From Ophiodon elongatus (lineage: Eukaryota > Chordata > Actinopteri > Perciformes > Hexagrammidae), in NCBI GenBank assembly GCA_016806645.1, contig JACSYO010001808.1, forward strand, positions 558,001 through 622,000: 64,000 bases of DNA. The letters are read 5' to 3'. Below are positions 1-11,531 of this stretch, in pieces. Each line of letters starts with the position of its first letter. The first letter of the stretch is position 1. The position numbers were made by a program, and so were the translations under genes. The notes below the pieces were generated by a model. It saw only the letters and a list, made by a program, of their open reading frames with translations, searched no databases and had not been told where the DNA came from.

Positions 1-862
1 GCGCCAGTGCTCTCTGACCGTCCACGCCGGGATGAGAGGCACCACCATGAGGGTAACACGCACTGATCACTGCTACATGCTGCTGCTTATGAGACGCAAC
101 TACATACTAATCTAGTTGGAGACGCTCATTCATCCCAAGATGTTCCAAATGTACCGGTTTAAAAACAAGTAAATAAGCATCCTCTAGTTAAAGATGCCAC
201 AAGTTCAAAAGCTTTCTCTTTTATGAAACTCTGTATTGAAAAGGAACATTTAAAGTTCAGGTTTCAAGAAAGTTCTGTAAAATTTAATAAAATGGCCACT
301 AATAGTTTTGTATTTTTCAAAGATTTCTTTGACTTTTAATAGAAGAAACAACTCAATCCAGCTCTTAGACATGAGTAGTTTAATTCATAACCGCTTGGGG
401 GTTAGTTAATGTTTGCAAACTTAAGATATTTCGTTTTGTTAGTTAATTTAATTTAATATTATTATTATTCTATTCTATTGTTGTATATGTTGTGCATTTT
501 TCTTATTTTCTTCTTTTTCTTATTATTATTATTATTCTATTCTATTGCTGTATATATTGTGCATTTTTCTTATTTTCTTCTTCTTATTATTATTATTATT
601 ATTCTATTCTATTGTTGTATATATTGTGCATTTTTCTTATTTTCTTATTATTATTATTATTATTCTATTCTATTGTTGTATATATTGTTCTTTTCTTATG
701 TAAAAGAAATTATTTTCTTATGTAAATATGCTGCTGTACCAGAAGAATTTCCCCTTGTGGGATTAATAAAGTATTTATCTATCTATCTATCTATCTATAA
801 GAGGGAAGCTGACTTTGTTTATGTTTGCCAACATTCAGCAAAAGTTACATTGTCAAATATCT

Positions 863-903
<41 letters not shown>

Positions 904-2222
904 GAAATAATCTAGATTTTCAGATGGAGTGCCTCCCCAAAATGTGCCCCAAAATGCAGATTTCTGTCCTGGACCCTCTCAGGAGTGTCACTCAGCTCTC
1001 CGTTGTGCTGCAGTTTCAGATCGACGACGGCAGGAATCCCAAAGGTCGAGACAAGGCCATCGTCATCCCGGCTCACACCACCATCGCCTTCAGCGTCTGC
1101 CAGCTGTTCGTCCGCCTGGACGGGCGCCTCGGTAGGAGGGAGCCCTCCTTCGGATGCTTCTGTTGCGAAACACCAAAACACACTAAATCAAGCTTAAAGT
1201 GGTGGAATTAGAAACGGCACCTTCAGCTTTTCCAATGTTTTGCTGACGCCGACTTTAATCCACCGCTAACAGAGCGGAGATGAGAGTCAACAGAGCACTT
1301 AAAGGATGAGGGGAAATTAAAGGCTTGAGATTGCGTGAGGCTCAGCAACTCTTCACGCCACACGTTCTTATCTGACTACAACAACGTCTCCACCTTTAAC
1401 CATGAAGAGTTAATGCGTCTCATGATTGTGGCACCGGAACTTACAATGTATAATACAACTTAATATTGCAGATTCTGAATTATAAAGTGTATATTTAATA
1501 TGACCACGTCCCCTAATGGACAAGGTGTCTGGCTCTGGATCAGGACACTGAAGATTCGAGTCTCTTTGCGGTTGAAAGCTGGTGTTTACCACATCATGAT
1601 TAATTGATTAATTGCGTAGATGCTTATTCAGTAATGACGATAATTTCTGATCTCGGCACTACTTCTTCTCTCTTGGTGTCAGACCTCTGTGTCGCCCCGG
1701 AGTCTCAAGGTGGGTTTGAGCGGGAGCAGATCAGGGAGCAGCTCGGTGGTTACATCGGCCACTTCTCCATGGGCCGCCTGCGCCGGTTCCTGTCTGGAAT
1801 CATCTATGGAAACCCCTTCAGAGCCGGTACCGTGAAGACCCCCACTGCATAATAAAAACACCATTACTCCCACTTCATGTTTGCCTTTTTTTTTTTTTTT
1901 TTGCTTTAACCTCTGAGCAGAAAACCAGACGTTCGAGGAGCTCACCCACTCCGACACATACATGGACGACATGGTTACCGACTACTACGAGAAGGCCGCC
2001 AGCATGACGGACGTGTCCACTGCCTACCTGAGAGAGAGCTCCCACACACGGGTCAACCTCCTCAAACACAACATCCCCAAGGGGCCCTGCGCGCTCTGCG
2101 GCATGGGCAACCAGAGGCGGGAAACTGTTTACGGCTGTCTGGAGTGCACGACCGGGGGCCAGAAGTACGTCCGGCTGCACGTCGTGCCCTGTTTCGACCT
2201 CTGGCACAAAACGCTGAGGTGA
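1..2222 (+). CDS. pjvk: Pejvakin (gasdermin-family), 3' part of gene
   Basis: Four coding segments are visible: 1-52 (cut by the window edge), 1014-1131, 1683-1826 and 1921-2222, with stop TGA at 2220-2222. All introns are GT-AG and the phases join (0, 1, 1). The first segment encodes RQCSLTVHAGMRG, and the next the NPKGRDKAIV-PAHTTIAFSV stretch typical of pejvakin. The last exon carries HNIPKGPCALCGMGN followed by ETVYGCLEC and VPCFDLWH, the C-terminal Cys/His finger that separates pejvakin from pore-forming gasdermins. In mammals pejvakin acts in inner-ear hair cells and auditory neurons and has been linked to peroxisome turnover under oxidative stress; mutations cause DFNB59 deafness. The 5' exons are off the window. 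I prefer the acceptor at 1013 over an earlier AG at 923 because it keeps frame and length with the human protein. Reading through from 924 would add an unrelated stretch. Confidence 0.95.
458..706. repeat. Minisatellite, about 4 copies of a 60-68 bp unit
   Basis: Each unit has a (TTA)n run, then CTATTCTATTG, then GTATATATTGTGCATTTTTC and TTATTTTCTT. Copies differ mainly in the number of TTA triplets, so this is a microsatellite embedded in a larger tandem array. Long leucine/tyrosine-rich reading frames across it are artefacts. Confidence 0.85.
729..798 (+). mobile_element. 3' tail of a non-LTR retroposon with (TATC)n
   Basis: The stretch AATTTCCCC-TTGTGGGATTAATAAAG followed by (TATC)n matches the 3' ends of fish LINE/SINE copies as I remember them: a purine/pyrimidine block, then TTAATAAAG, then a tetranucleotide tail. 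Only the tail is present and no reverse-transcriptase sequence is visible. The family is not certain. Confidence 0.6.
866..898. repeat. (TA)n microsatellite
   Basis: About 16 uninterrupted TA dinucleotides just upstream of a cryptic AG in the pjvk intron. Confidence 0.95.
1502..1574 (+). pseudogene. tRNA-Arg-derived pseudogene, anticodon read as CTG
   Basis: Exactly 73 nt, running from GACCACG to a discriminator G. It lines up without gaps with vertebrate tRNA-Arg(TCG) as I remember it: the A-box region CCTAATGGACAAGG, anticodon arm TCTGG-CTCTGGA-TCAGG, and B-box region GATTCGAGTC. The acceptor stem pairs at 6 of 7 positions. The T stem has two mismatches, including loss of the invariant G53-C61 pair, so it is probably not a working tRNA. 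The anticodon triplet reads CTG instead of TCG. It sits in the intron between 1131 and 1683 of pjvk. Its decay looks like transitions in a retroposed or locally duplicated tRNA gene. Confidence 0.7.
1886..1902 (+). repeat. Poly-T run in acceptor tract of pjvk last intron
   Basis: Seventeen T residues lie in a 94-bp intron (1827-1920), ending 18 bases before the CAG acceptor. The run probably serves as the polypyrimidine tract. Its length may vary between individuals. Confidence 0.7.
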
Positions 2223-2316
2223 AAAAGAAAATGTGTTCATGTTCTGGTGCAACTATTTACCAGCCTGTTTTTTTTTTTTTTTTTTTTTTTTAGATGTTTG
2301 TCCTTGTAATCTTTAA

Positions 2317-2322
2317 AATAAA
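2317..2322 (+). terminator. Poly(A) signal AATAAA of pjvk
   Basis: Canonical hexamer 95 bases after the pjvk stop codon, in the right orientation. Confidence 0.6.
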
Positions 2323-3165
2323 AGTCATGAAAACTGCACTCGCACTGGACTTTGTAGCAACTTGAGGCGTTACTTCAGCAACAGACAACTTGTCCAGTAA
2401 AAGACGTATGAATATAAACTTGGTATTATCTCTCTTAAGATGAGGAGTATCGCTGAGTTCCTACTGTAGCTGCCAGGTGCTGAATTATTCAGCGGGGGTA
2501 TTGGGTGTAAATGAATGGGAGGGATCGTGTGGAGGCCAGCGTCGACCTGCTTTTGTTATGTTCCAAGTGTGTCATTTATTTTCAGCACAATGTTTTGCTT
2601 TCACTCCGTCCATCCAGTATGTTTGTATGTAGCCTATCAGAACTCATGGCTCTTTCCACTTTCATTCTCTTTGAAAGAAACTTTATAAAAATAAAGGTTG
2701 TGTCTTTTTTTTATTTTCAAAATTCACTAGTTTCACTTTAAGTTATTAATGTAATTGTGTAATTTAATGTGTAATACTTAAAACAAGCAGGTTTGCCTCA
2801 AATGCATAAATTAGTTGACATTACTGACAATGGAAAATGTGTCCCTTTTTAGCTGCTTCCCTTTCTAAAAACATATAAAAGAAAAATTATGTATGAATAA
2901 TTATATATTCTAAACATGTGTAGGTTACAAGTGAAGGTAATTTGAAGAAATATATATTATATCTAGTCCTACAATATAAAACATACTCCACCGTAGGAGC
3001 CTAAATAAACTATAATACTAAGAATATAATATGTATTTATTACTGTGAATTTGGGAAGGCTCTCAAAAGCAAATATTGTATGTTTTACACAATAAATAAC
3101 CTAATATATAATAATATATATTATTATAAATAATGTATTTTATTTCCAGTCGTTCACCCTCCCTG

Positions 3166-3179
3166 CCGCTAGAGGGCAC
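3166..3179 (+). promoter_or_regulatory. CTCF-like motif upstream of pwp2
   Basis: CCGCTAGAGGGCAC matches 13 of 14 positions of the vertebrate CTCF core (CCASYAGRKGGCRS); only position 3 differs. It lies between pjvk and pwp2. Occupancy is inferred. Confidence 0.4.
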
Positions 3180-3350
3180 TAATGAACTCACCTCAACCCG
3201 GATGTGGAAAGTGTCAACAAAATGCTCACACGTGTGGAGGAGTGCAAGAAGAAGCATGTGTACTATTAACCACATCTTTTTACTTCTAGGGAGAAATATA
3301 ACTAATTAAAAAGTAGATAAATGCGTTACGCTTAAGGGATATTCAGTAAA

Positions 3351-6300
3351 ATGAAGTTTGCTTATAAGGTAAGTACGTCACTGTCAGTCTGTTGTAACGT
3401 TTACTCTACGTCACACCAAACTTCATTAAAACAAATTCAATTTAATATGTAATTTCATACCAGTGAACGTAAGCATCGTGTTTAACTTTTAAGAGTTTAT
3501 ATTGTTAAGTGTGAGCATTCACTCTTTCATTCGGCAGCATTTAATTGTATCATTTTATCGTTTTTGTTTTACATTTTTATAATAACTTGTTAAATTAAAG
3601 TCATTGAAGTCATTGTATTTATATGCACCTGCTTGCAAGCAAGAGACTGTCAAATTCACAGATTTCTGAATGGGGTTCGTGATGAAGTTCTCTGCAAAAA
3701 AAAGGAGTTTATAAGTGATTTAAAGAAAAAACTGTTGTCTTTATTGTAGTTCTCCAATCTGCTCGGAGCAGTCTATCGGCAGGGGAATCTGAGTTTCTCT
3801 AAAGATGGCAACGCTGTGATCAGTGCGGTTGGAAACCGAGTCTCTGTCTTCGACCTTAAAAAGTAAGTCGTGATTAAATGCATGAAAATATGGGGAATTG
3901 TCCTCGCTGTCATGTTTCAGGTATGGGACACCTGGAGGTTGTGCAGAAGCCCTGCCTGCAAAAAAAAAATATGAAAAATGCATCACATTCTTAAGTTTTA
4001 ATTGTAAGACTGAATGTTTTCCTCCTCTGTCCTCCAGCAACACATCAGAGACGTTACCCGTCTCCACGACCAAAAACATAACATGTGTGGGTGTCTCTCC
4101 TGACGGGAACTTGGCGGTCGTGGTGGATGAAGGTAAGATGAAGCGTTGTCTCTTTTCTTTTGTACGAACTTAAACAGGATCCTGTTGCAGCGCGAGAAAA
4201 TAATCCAAATGCGTCTTTGTGTTTGTGTCGCTCAGATGGCGCTGCGTTGTTGGTCAGTCTCGTCACCCGAGCCGTCCTTCATCATTTCCACTTTCACAAA
4301 CCCGTCAACAGCGTCCGCTTCTCCCCCGACGGCAGGTAAGCGACCGGATTATTAAAAAAAATGTGTTTCCCGTACCCCAAGGTGACCTCTTCAATTAACT
4401 TATTCTGTCCAACTTTCAGGTGCTGTCATATATAGCAAAAAAAACTTTCTTTTTCATTTCTTGTCGACACAATTACCAGTTTATCAAATTAGTAGTAGTG
4501 TTTTATTCAGTCATCACATACAATACAATGAGTAAAGCCTACATACAATATGACTGAAAAGGTATATTCAGAAGCATAATGCATATATATTCCTATCCTA
4601 AATTATTATCAATTAAGTAACCCTCATGATAATTAGATATAATAGGTATATAATTACAGACTATATTCTGCTTGTTCCCTCCCAGGAAGTTTGTGGTGAC
4701 GAAGGAGAGCGTGGCTCTGATGTACCACGCTCCTGGAAAGCAGCGCGAGTTCAACGCCTTCGTGTTGGACAAGAGCTACTACGGCCCCTACGACGAAACC
4801 ACCTGCATCGACTGGACGGACGACTCCAAGTGAGTAAAAGTTGCCTCGACATCGAAGCGTAACAACAACAAAAAAAAGAGTAAGGAGTAAGTAAACAAAG
4901 CTTTTGACGCGGTTCCCTTCAGGTGTTTCGCGGTGGGCAGCAAAGACATGTCCACGTGGGTGTTTGGTGCGGAGCGCTGGGCAAACCTCATCTACTACTC
5001 CCTGGGCGGACACAAGGACGTCATCGTGGGCTGCTTCTTCGAGAAGGACAGCCTGGATGTGAGTCTGAAAAGGACTGATGTGGCTTTGCGTGAAAATAAA
5101 AAAAGAATATCAGTATAGAAAGCTTGTGTTTCCCCTTCATGTTGTCAGCTGTACACGGTGAGCCAGGACGGGACTCTGTGTGTGTGGGAGAGCGACACCG
5201 AGCTGGACGGCCTCGTCCTGAGGAAGAGCCAGGACGAAGCCAAGCCCCCGAGGCAGGGGGGCGACGAAGAGGAGGAGGAGGAGGAGGAAGAGGACAGAGC
5301 CGAGGGACAGGTCATCCGAGGGAAAGCCGAAGCTCCCAAAGAGAAGGACGAGACCAAAAACGTTCGATACAAGCAGAAGAGCAAGTAAGACACAGTTTTT
5401 GTCGTCATTTTTTAATTTATTTTTTTATTTTTTTATTTAAAGCTGCAGAAACAAAAGGAGGATGAATATCCGATGATTCAAAATGTCTTTCTTTTCTTCT
5501 TGCCTCTGCTCTTTAAGACACTTCTTCAACAAGGAGGGCGATTTTAACAACCTGACAGCCGCCGCCTACCACAAGCCGACTCACATCCTGGTCACAGGCT
5601 TCGCCTCGGGAGTCTTCCACCTGCACGAACTTCCGGAGTTTAACCTCATTCACTCATTAAGGTGAGAGAAAGGTTAGGGATTCACAATGGAGTGGGAATT
5701 CAGGAGAGAAATGTAAAAAGGAGACTGGAATATACATTTTGCATGTTTTTAAGACATTGCACAGAAGTAAAAACGGACCGGACTTACTGACTGGGGAGTT
5801 TAAATTTGTTTTTAATTCCACTAAATATCTTCTTCTTCCAGTATTTCCGACCAGAGAATCTCATCAGTGGCTATAAACAGCTCTGGAGACTGGATCGGCT
5901 TTGGGTGCTCAGGTAAGAAGTCTTTTCCTCTTTTGTCGTGTCTCTTTTTTTATTTTCTTTACTCAATAAGTACTTGATTTAAATGTTTTTGTACATGTAC
6001 TTGTTGTTGTGTCAGGGATGGGTCAGCTGCTGGTGTGGGAGTGGCAGAGCGAGTCGTACGTCTTCAAGCAGCAGGGACACTTCAACAACATGGCCTCGCT
6101 GGCGTACTCGCCAGACGGACAGTACATCGTAACCGGGGGCGACGACGGCAAAGTCAGTGACTCCCCGTCGTGTGTAGACGGAAGAAGTAAAACAATCTCA
6201 GGGGTTTAAATGTTAAAGAAGTGTGTGTGAGAGACCGTGGTTTCATCTCCGCAGGTCAAAGTGTGGAACACCAACAGCGGCCTTTGCTTCGTCACCTTCA

Positions 6301-8864
6301 CGGAGCACACCAGCAGCATCACCAAAGTCACCTTCACCTCCAGCGGCTTCGTCATCGTCAGCGCTTCTCTGGACGGGACGGTCCGAGCCTTCGACCTGCA
6401 CAGGTGACCTTCAGGGAAGCCGGTTGACCTTCCGGCATTTATTGGGCGACTGGAAACGACCGAAATGTCTTTGCGTCTGAAGAGAAATCCCTTTTTAAAG
6501 CCACGCGTGTGCGTTTGTGGGTTCCAGGTACCGAAACTTCAGGACGTTCACGTCGCCTCGGCCGGCGCAGTTCTCCTCCCTCGCAGTAGATGTCAGCGGA
6601 GAGCTGGTGAGCGCAGGAGCCCAGGATTCCTTTGAGATCTTTCTGTGGTCCATGCAGACGGGCAGACTGCTGGAGGTGAGCACAAAACAACACACATTAA
6701 TATTAATGTGTCTGATGTGTGAAGATGCTCTTCTTCACCTCCTCCTGCCTCCTCCCTGTGACTGACCAGGTCCTCGGGGGCCACGAGGGTCCGGTCAGCT
6801 GCCTGTGTTTCAGTCCAGTCCAGTCCATCCTGGCCAGCGCCTCGTGGGATCGCACCATCCGGCTGTGGGACATGTTGGACAGCTGGCAGGTCAAAGAAAC
6901 TCTTCCCCTCACCTCCGACGGTAAACACAGCCACAGTGAGAATTCCACATCGCTCCTTTTGCGATGGACAATGTCGGGTAACTCTGTTTTTTTTTTTTTC
7001 CTCAGGTTTGTCAGTGACTTACCGCCCTGACGGTCAGGAGTTGGCCGTGGCCACGCTGAACGGGGAGATCTCTTTCTGGGACCCACAGAGCGCCACACAA
7101 ACCGGCTCCGTGGTCGGACGCCACGACCTGGAGATGGGCCGCAAGGAGACGGAGAAAATCGCGGCCAAGCAGTCGGCAAAGAGCAAGTGAGTGAAGTATT
7201 TATTTTCATCGCATTGGATGGCTTTTTGTGGATTTCATGGTTCAAGCTGTGTTTCCTGCTTTGTGTGCGTTCAGGTCCTTCACGTCGCTGTGCTACTCTG
7301 CGGACGGGGAGTCGGTTCTGGCGGGAGGCCAGTCCAAGTTCGTCTGCATCTACAACATCAAGGAGCAGATGCTCATGAAGAAGTTTGAGATCTCCTGCAA
7401 CCTGTCCTTTGATGCCATGGAGGTACCGTAACTGAACCTGAAGGTTTTGCACTTGTTCAACACAAACATGCTCACTTGGTCCTTGAGCTTCACTCCGTGT
7501 TGTGGTCCTTCAGGAGTTCCTGGACCGGCGGAAGATGACGGAGTTCGGCAGCCTGGCTCTGGTGGACGAGGGAGCTGGAGACGGGGACGGGGTCAACATC
7601 AGCCTCCCTGGAGTCCGGAGAGGTAGGCCGCTCGCTTCGGCACTCAGACCTGCAGGACATGAAGACCAAGACCTCTTTAGTCACTTCTTGTTGCGTGATG
7701 ACTTTCTGTCTGGTCCTGTATTCCCTCGTGTTTTTTCCTTGGCGTTTTCACTTTATTTTCCACATATCTCTTCATATTATTTATTTTTGTGCGTCTTTAC
7801 AGGTGATATGAGTTCCCGACACTTCAAGCCGGAGATCAGAGTGAGCTCTCTGCGGTTCTCCCCGACTGGTAGGTCGGCTTTATCCAGTTTTGGGAGTCGG
7901 AGTGAAGTCTGTGGAAAACATGCTCAGGTGATTTCATAAGGTTGTTCCATCTGTTCTCAGGTCGAAGCTGGGCGGCCACCACCACCGAGGGCCTGCTGGT
8001 CTACTCCCTGGATGGGTCTCTGGTCTTTGACCCCTACGACCTCGACCTGGACGTGACGCCGGCCAGCATACGTAAGCAGCTGCGTCTTCAGGAGTGGGCG
8101 TCGGCCATCGTCCTGGCGTTCAGACTGAACGAAAAAGCCCTCAAGCAGGAAGTGCTGGAAACGATTCCACACGAGCAGAGTGAGTAAACCCTCCTGTTTT
8201 AGATCATCGGCTGTGAATTCACCCCCTCAAAAGCTGACGATATCCGTGTGGATTGTTTGTGTTCCAGTCCCAGTCGTCTGCGGCTCTCTTCCTGACATTT
8301 ACGTTGAGAAGCTTCTGGGCTTCGTGGCAGCGAGTTTGGAGAAGTCTGGTCACCTGCAGTTCTACATGACCTGGGCCCAGAGCCTGCTCATGCTGCACGG
8401 ACAGAAACTCAAGAACAGGTCGGCTCCCAGTCCCTTTTTTATGTATTTATTTAATTGTTTTGTCACACTACTGTCTCCATATAATTGTGTATTTCTCTGG
8501 TGTGCAGGTCGGGAGCCATACTGCCCACGCTCCAGGCTCTGCAGAAGAGCATCCAGAGACACTTTGACAACCTGTCCAAACTGTAAGTCTCAACATTTCC
8601 CTGTTTCTGTTCCTTTAATGTCATATTATATACTTCATACTTCATGTTATAGTACAAGTGAACCCTGAAACCAAAGTCTTTTCTTTGCACAGGTGTGACT
8701 TTAATATGTACAACATTCGCTACGCAACGGCGCTGTCGAAGCAGAGGGGCGTAAAGAGAGCAGCTGAGGAGGACGATCGGGAGGGGGAGGAGGAAGAGGA
8801 AGATGAAGAGCTGTCAGAGGAGATGAGCGTGGCCTCTTTGGAGGATGCAGACTTGACGCTGTAG
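3351..8864 (+). CDS. pwp2: Periodic tryptophan protein 2 homolog (U3 snoRNP / SSU processome)
   Basis: Complete gene of 21 coding exons, 920 aa (human is about 919). Exons: 3351-3368, 3750-3862, 4038-4132, 4236-4335, 4686-4829, 4923-5058, 5149-5384, 5518-5661, 5842-5912, 6016-6152, 6255-6403, 6528-6675, 6770-6920, 7006-7186, 7275-7422, 7514-7622, 7803-7868, 7961-8179, 8268-8418, 8508-8582, 8693-8864. All introns are GT-AG and the frame is continuous. The protein starts MKFAYKFSNLLGAVYRQGN and contains two tandem WD40 propellers, with WD-type ends such as LCVWES, VKVWNT, IRLWDM and ISFWDP. An acidic, charged insertion (exon 7) interrupts the first propeller. After the second propeller comes the family's helical Utp12-type domain (exons 18-20) and an acidic tail. 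The known role is in the UTPB subcomplex of the small-subunit processome, which processes 18S pre-rRNA in the nucleolus. Confidence 0.97.
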
Positions 8865-9679
8865 GCCTGAAGCCAATCCACCTCATTCCAACAACATGGC
8901 AGATATTGCAGCAAATAGAGGACAATTATGAATTTCTTTAATTGCAAACAAATTTCTGTCTACTTAAACTGTTTTTTTATTATTAAATACATGTGTATGA
9001 TTTTATGTTTGCTTTGGCCTGCATTCAGTTTGGTTAAATGTCTTGCACACACATTTATTTATTTCAAGGGATTTCATGATGCCATGTTTATTTATTTCAG
9101 GGGACTTTTATATTCATATTATTTATGCACACTTTTATTTCATAATGCCATATTTATTTATTTATTTATTTATTTAATAATTCCACAATTATGTATTGAA
9201 GAAGACTTAATTTCATAATGACAGTTATTTATTTATGGAGACTTTTATTTCATGATTTCACATTTATTTATTTCAGAGGACTTAATTTCATAATGCCATA
9301 TTTATTTCATAATACCACTATTTTTTTTAAGAAGACCTAATTTCATAATTTCACATTTATTTATTTATGGGGACTTTTATTTCATAATGCAGCAATTATT
9401 TATTTAAGAAGACTTAATTTCATAATGAGTTTATTTATTCATGCAGACTTTTATTTAATCATTTCACATTTATTCATTTATTTATGCAAACTTTTATTTA
9501 ATAAACTCAAATTTATTTATTCGATTATTTATTTATTTCATAATGTCACATTTCTATTTCTTCCATTAAATTAAAGAGGGCGTGGTTTTTCGCCCAGCCG
9601 ACAATCTGCCACCGAGTCAAACTCCAATACCCAGCAGACCTTGCGGCGACAGAGCGGAAAAGGCGGAGTTTGAGCCAAA
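8865..9679. other. pwp2 3'UTR, degenerate repeat and eed promoter region
   Basis: A candidate ATTAAA poly(A) signal for pwp2 lies at 8982-8987. From 9040 to 9560 the sequence is a decayed ATTTATTT-rich tandem array (listed separately). From about 9570 the composition turns G/C-richer, with CGCCC, GCGGCGAC and GGCGGAG blocks, and probably holds the eed promoter and 5'UTR. Confidence 0.6.
9040..9560. repeat. Degenerate tandem repeat, about 50-60 bp unit
   Basis: Variants of ATTTATTTATTT, GACTTTTATTTCATAATG and CACATTTATTTATTT alternate at least eight times (for example GAAGACTTAATTTCATAATG near 9200 and 9410). Copies have diverged by substitutions and small indels. The array lies between the pwp2 stop codon and the eed promoter. 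Confidence 0.75.
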
Positions 9680-11437
9680 ATGAGGGAAAATAAGAACATG
9701 TCCGAGTCCCCCTCTCAAGCGGGAAAAGAAATACCTGCTAAAAAACAGAAACTCAGCAGTGACGAGAACAGTAACCCGGATTTATCAGGAGACGAGAACG
9801 TAAGAAGTTCAAATATGTTTTTAAAACGGCGATAAAAGGGCGACTTTTAGCATCGAGCTAAGTAGCCGGCTAAAGGTGTTAGCTAGCATCTTTGTTCATC
9901 TGTACCGGCTACATGTACTTAAGCTCTTATGACGACACCTGGGGGCCTTTTAAAGCTGTTCAGAGGCCTGAATACACACTTATCCTCGTTAATGTGTACT
10001 TATACACGTGTGTTTTTACCCTCAGGCTGCAGGCATTCACGTTGCAAGCCGACGTTAGCACCTAGCATATGGGAGAGATCGGGTTGAAACGAGCGATGTG
10101 GCACGAGATAGCTGCTCATTTAAGGGCTCCACGAGGATATAAAGTCACGTGAGTTCACGAGGAGTGGATGGCACACAGTATCAGAGCCACAATGGTCTTT
10201 ATTTAGCTCCTGACAACAGATTTAAGCTAAAAACATGTGTTTATATTCATGTAATTGCTTCCTTTGCAGCTCAGAACAGTAACAAGATGCTATAGATTAT
10301 TGTACATCTTAATTAACAAAGTAACACTGTGTACAGTGTTGCTTGCCACTTGTTATTAATGTGAATACAACAGTGTGAAAGCAGCTTCAGTACAATAAAT
10401 GTTGGTTATTTGTGACATTCCTGCAGGAGAAATATAAAACTTGTGTCTTTTTTTTGCATCCACAGGATGATGCTGTCAGTGTTGAGAGTGGGACCAATGC
10501 AGAGCGCCCGGACACACCCACCAACACCGCCAACGCCCCGGGCAGAAAGAGCTGGGGCAAGGGCAAGTGGAAGTCCAAGAAGTGCAAATATTCTTTTAAA
10601 TGTGTCAACAGCCTAAGGGTGAGTACTGACGCCAGCGTGAACAGTTTGTCGAGCCCAGGTTTCATCACAAACATGCATTTAAGCTTCTTGAGTGAATGTC
10701 GTTCATGATGACGTGATGATTTCCACAGGAGGATCACGGCCAGCCGCTGTTTGGTGTCCAGTTTAACTGGCACAGCAAGGAGGGAGACCCACTGGTGTTT
10801 GCCACAGTCGGGAGTAACAGGGTAGGTGATGATGAGGGATACATGCAATATTCCTAACTGGCACCATATTGGTTTGTCGTCTTCTTTTGGGCTACACCAG
10901 TGGTTCTCAAACTTTTTCTGTCACTCCCCACTTTGGAGGAAGAAAAATGTTCATACCCCACCGCCCCAACAAAATGGTCCATGTTGAATTTTTATTATAT
11001 CAACATTTTGTGACTCCTCCATCTGTGCTTTTTCAACTAATAGATAAAGAAAATTGCAATCACTTTGAAGTAAACCAGATTGCTCCATCAGACAAAAACA
11101 AAATGTGCAATGACTTTGTTAGAACAATGCAAATAATGTTCTATCTGTCCAAAAAATAACTAATATTTGGCAAAACATAGCTTATTGTGGCTGCAATTAA
11201 CCGGTTTTGCACTGATTTATATTTTCAAGATAATAACAATAAAGTGCAACCTGTGAAAAACTAAACAAAACAAATTCAAATATTTGACAGAGTTTTACTG
11301 AGTTTTACACTGCATATCTTTTCAAAACAACAATAACATGCAAAACCAAACCAAATGAGGTCAGATATGTGTGAGTCATCAACTTGTATCAGTATTTGTG
11401 GCTGCAGTGAGCCTGCTTTCCACTAGAAATATTTTTA

Positions 11438-11531
<94 letters not shown>

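Larger units (their letters stand above)
53..1013 (+). other. pjvk intron with minisatellite, retroposon tail and AT repeats
   Basis: This GT-AG intron lies between the first two visible pjvk segments. It is AT-rich and contains a run of simple and tandem repeats (458-706, 729-798, 866-898). I see no exon in it. The reading frames that cross it are repeat translations. Confidence 0.85.
2223..3350. other. pjvk 3'UTR and pjvk-pwp2 intergenic region
   Basis: A 23-base T run (about 2269-2291) is followed by an AATAAA at 2317-2322, a likely poly(A) signal for pjvk. The rest is AT-rich unique sequence, except for a G/C-richer patch at 3148-3250 that holds the CTCF-like motif and an ETS-like CCGGATGTG. 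This patch is about 100-200 bp upstream of the pwp2 start and probably contains its promoter. No exon seen. Confidence 0.6.

Noticed and set aside
478..915. 145-aa leucine/isoleucine/tyrosine-rich frame
   Set aside because: It is the translation of a minisatellite plus (TATC)n and (TA)n repeats inside a pjvk intron.
924..1013. pjvk exon beginning at the ATG at 924
   Set aside because: The frame is open, but the segment does not match pejvakin. The upstream exon at 1-52 joins in frame and in length to the acceptor at 1013.
1502..1574. A functional tRNA-Gln(CTG) gene
   Set aside because: The body is tRNA-Arg-like and the T stem has lost key pairs, so a working tRNA-Gln is unlikely.
6703..7452. 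249-aa minus-strand frame
   Set aside because: Antisense shadow of pwp2 exons 13-15 with their introns.
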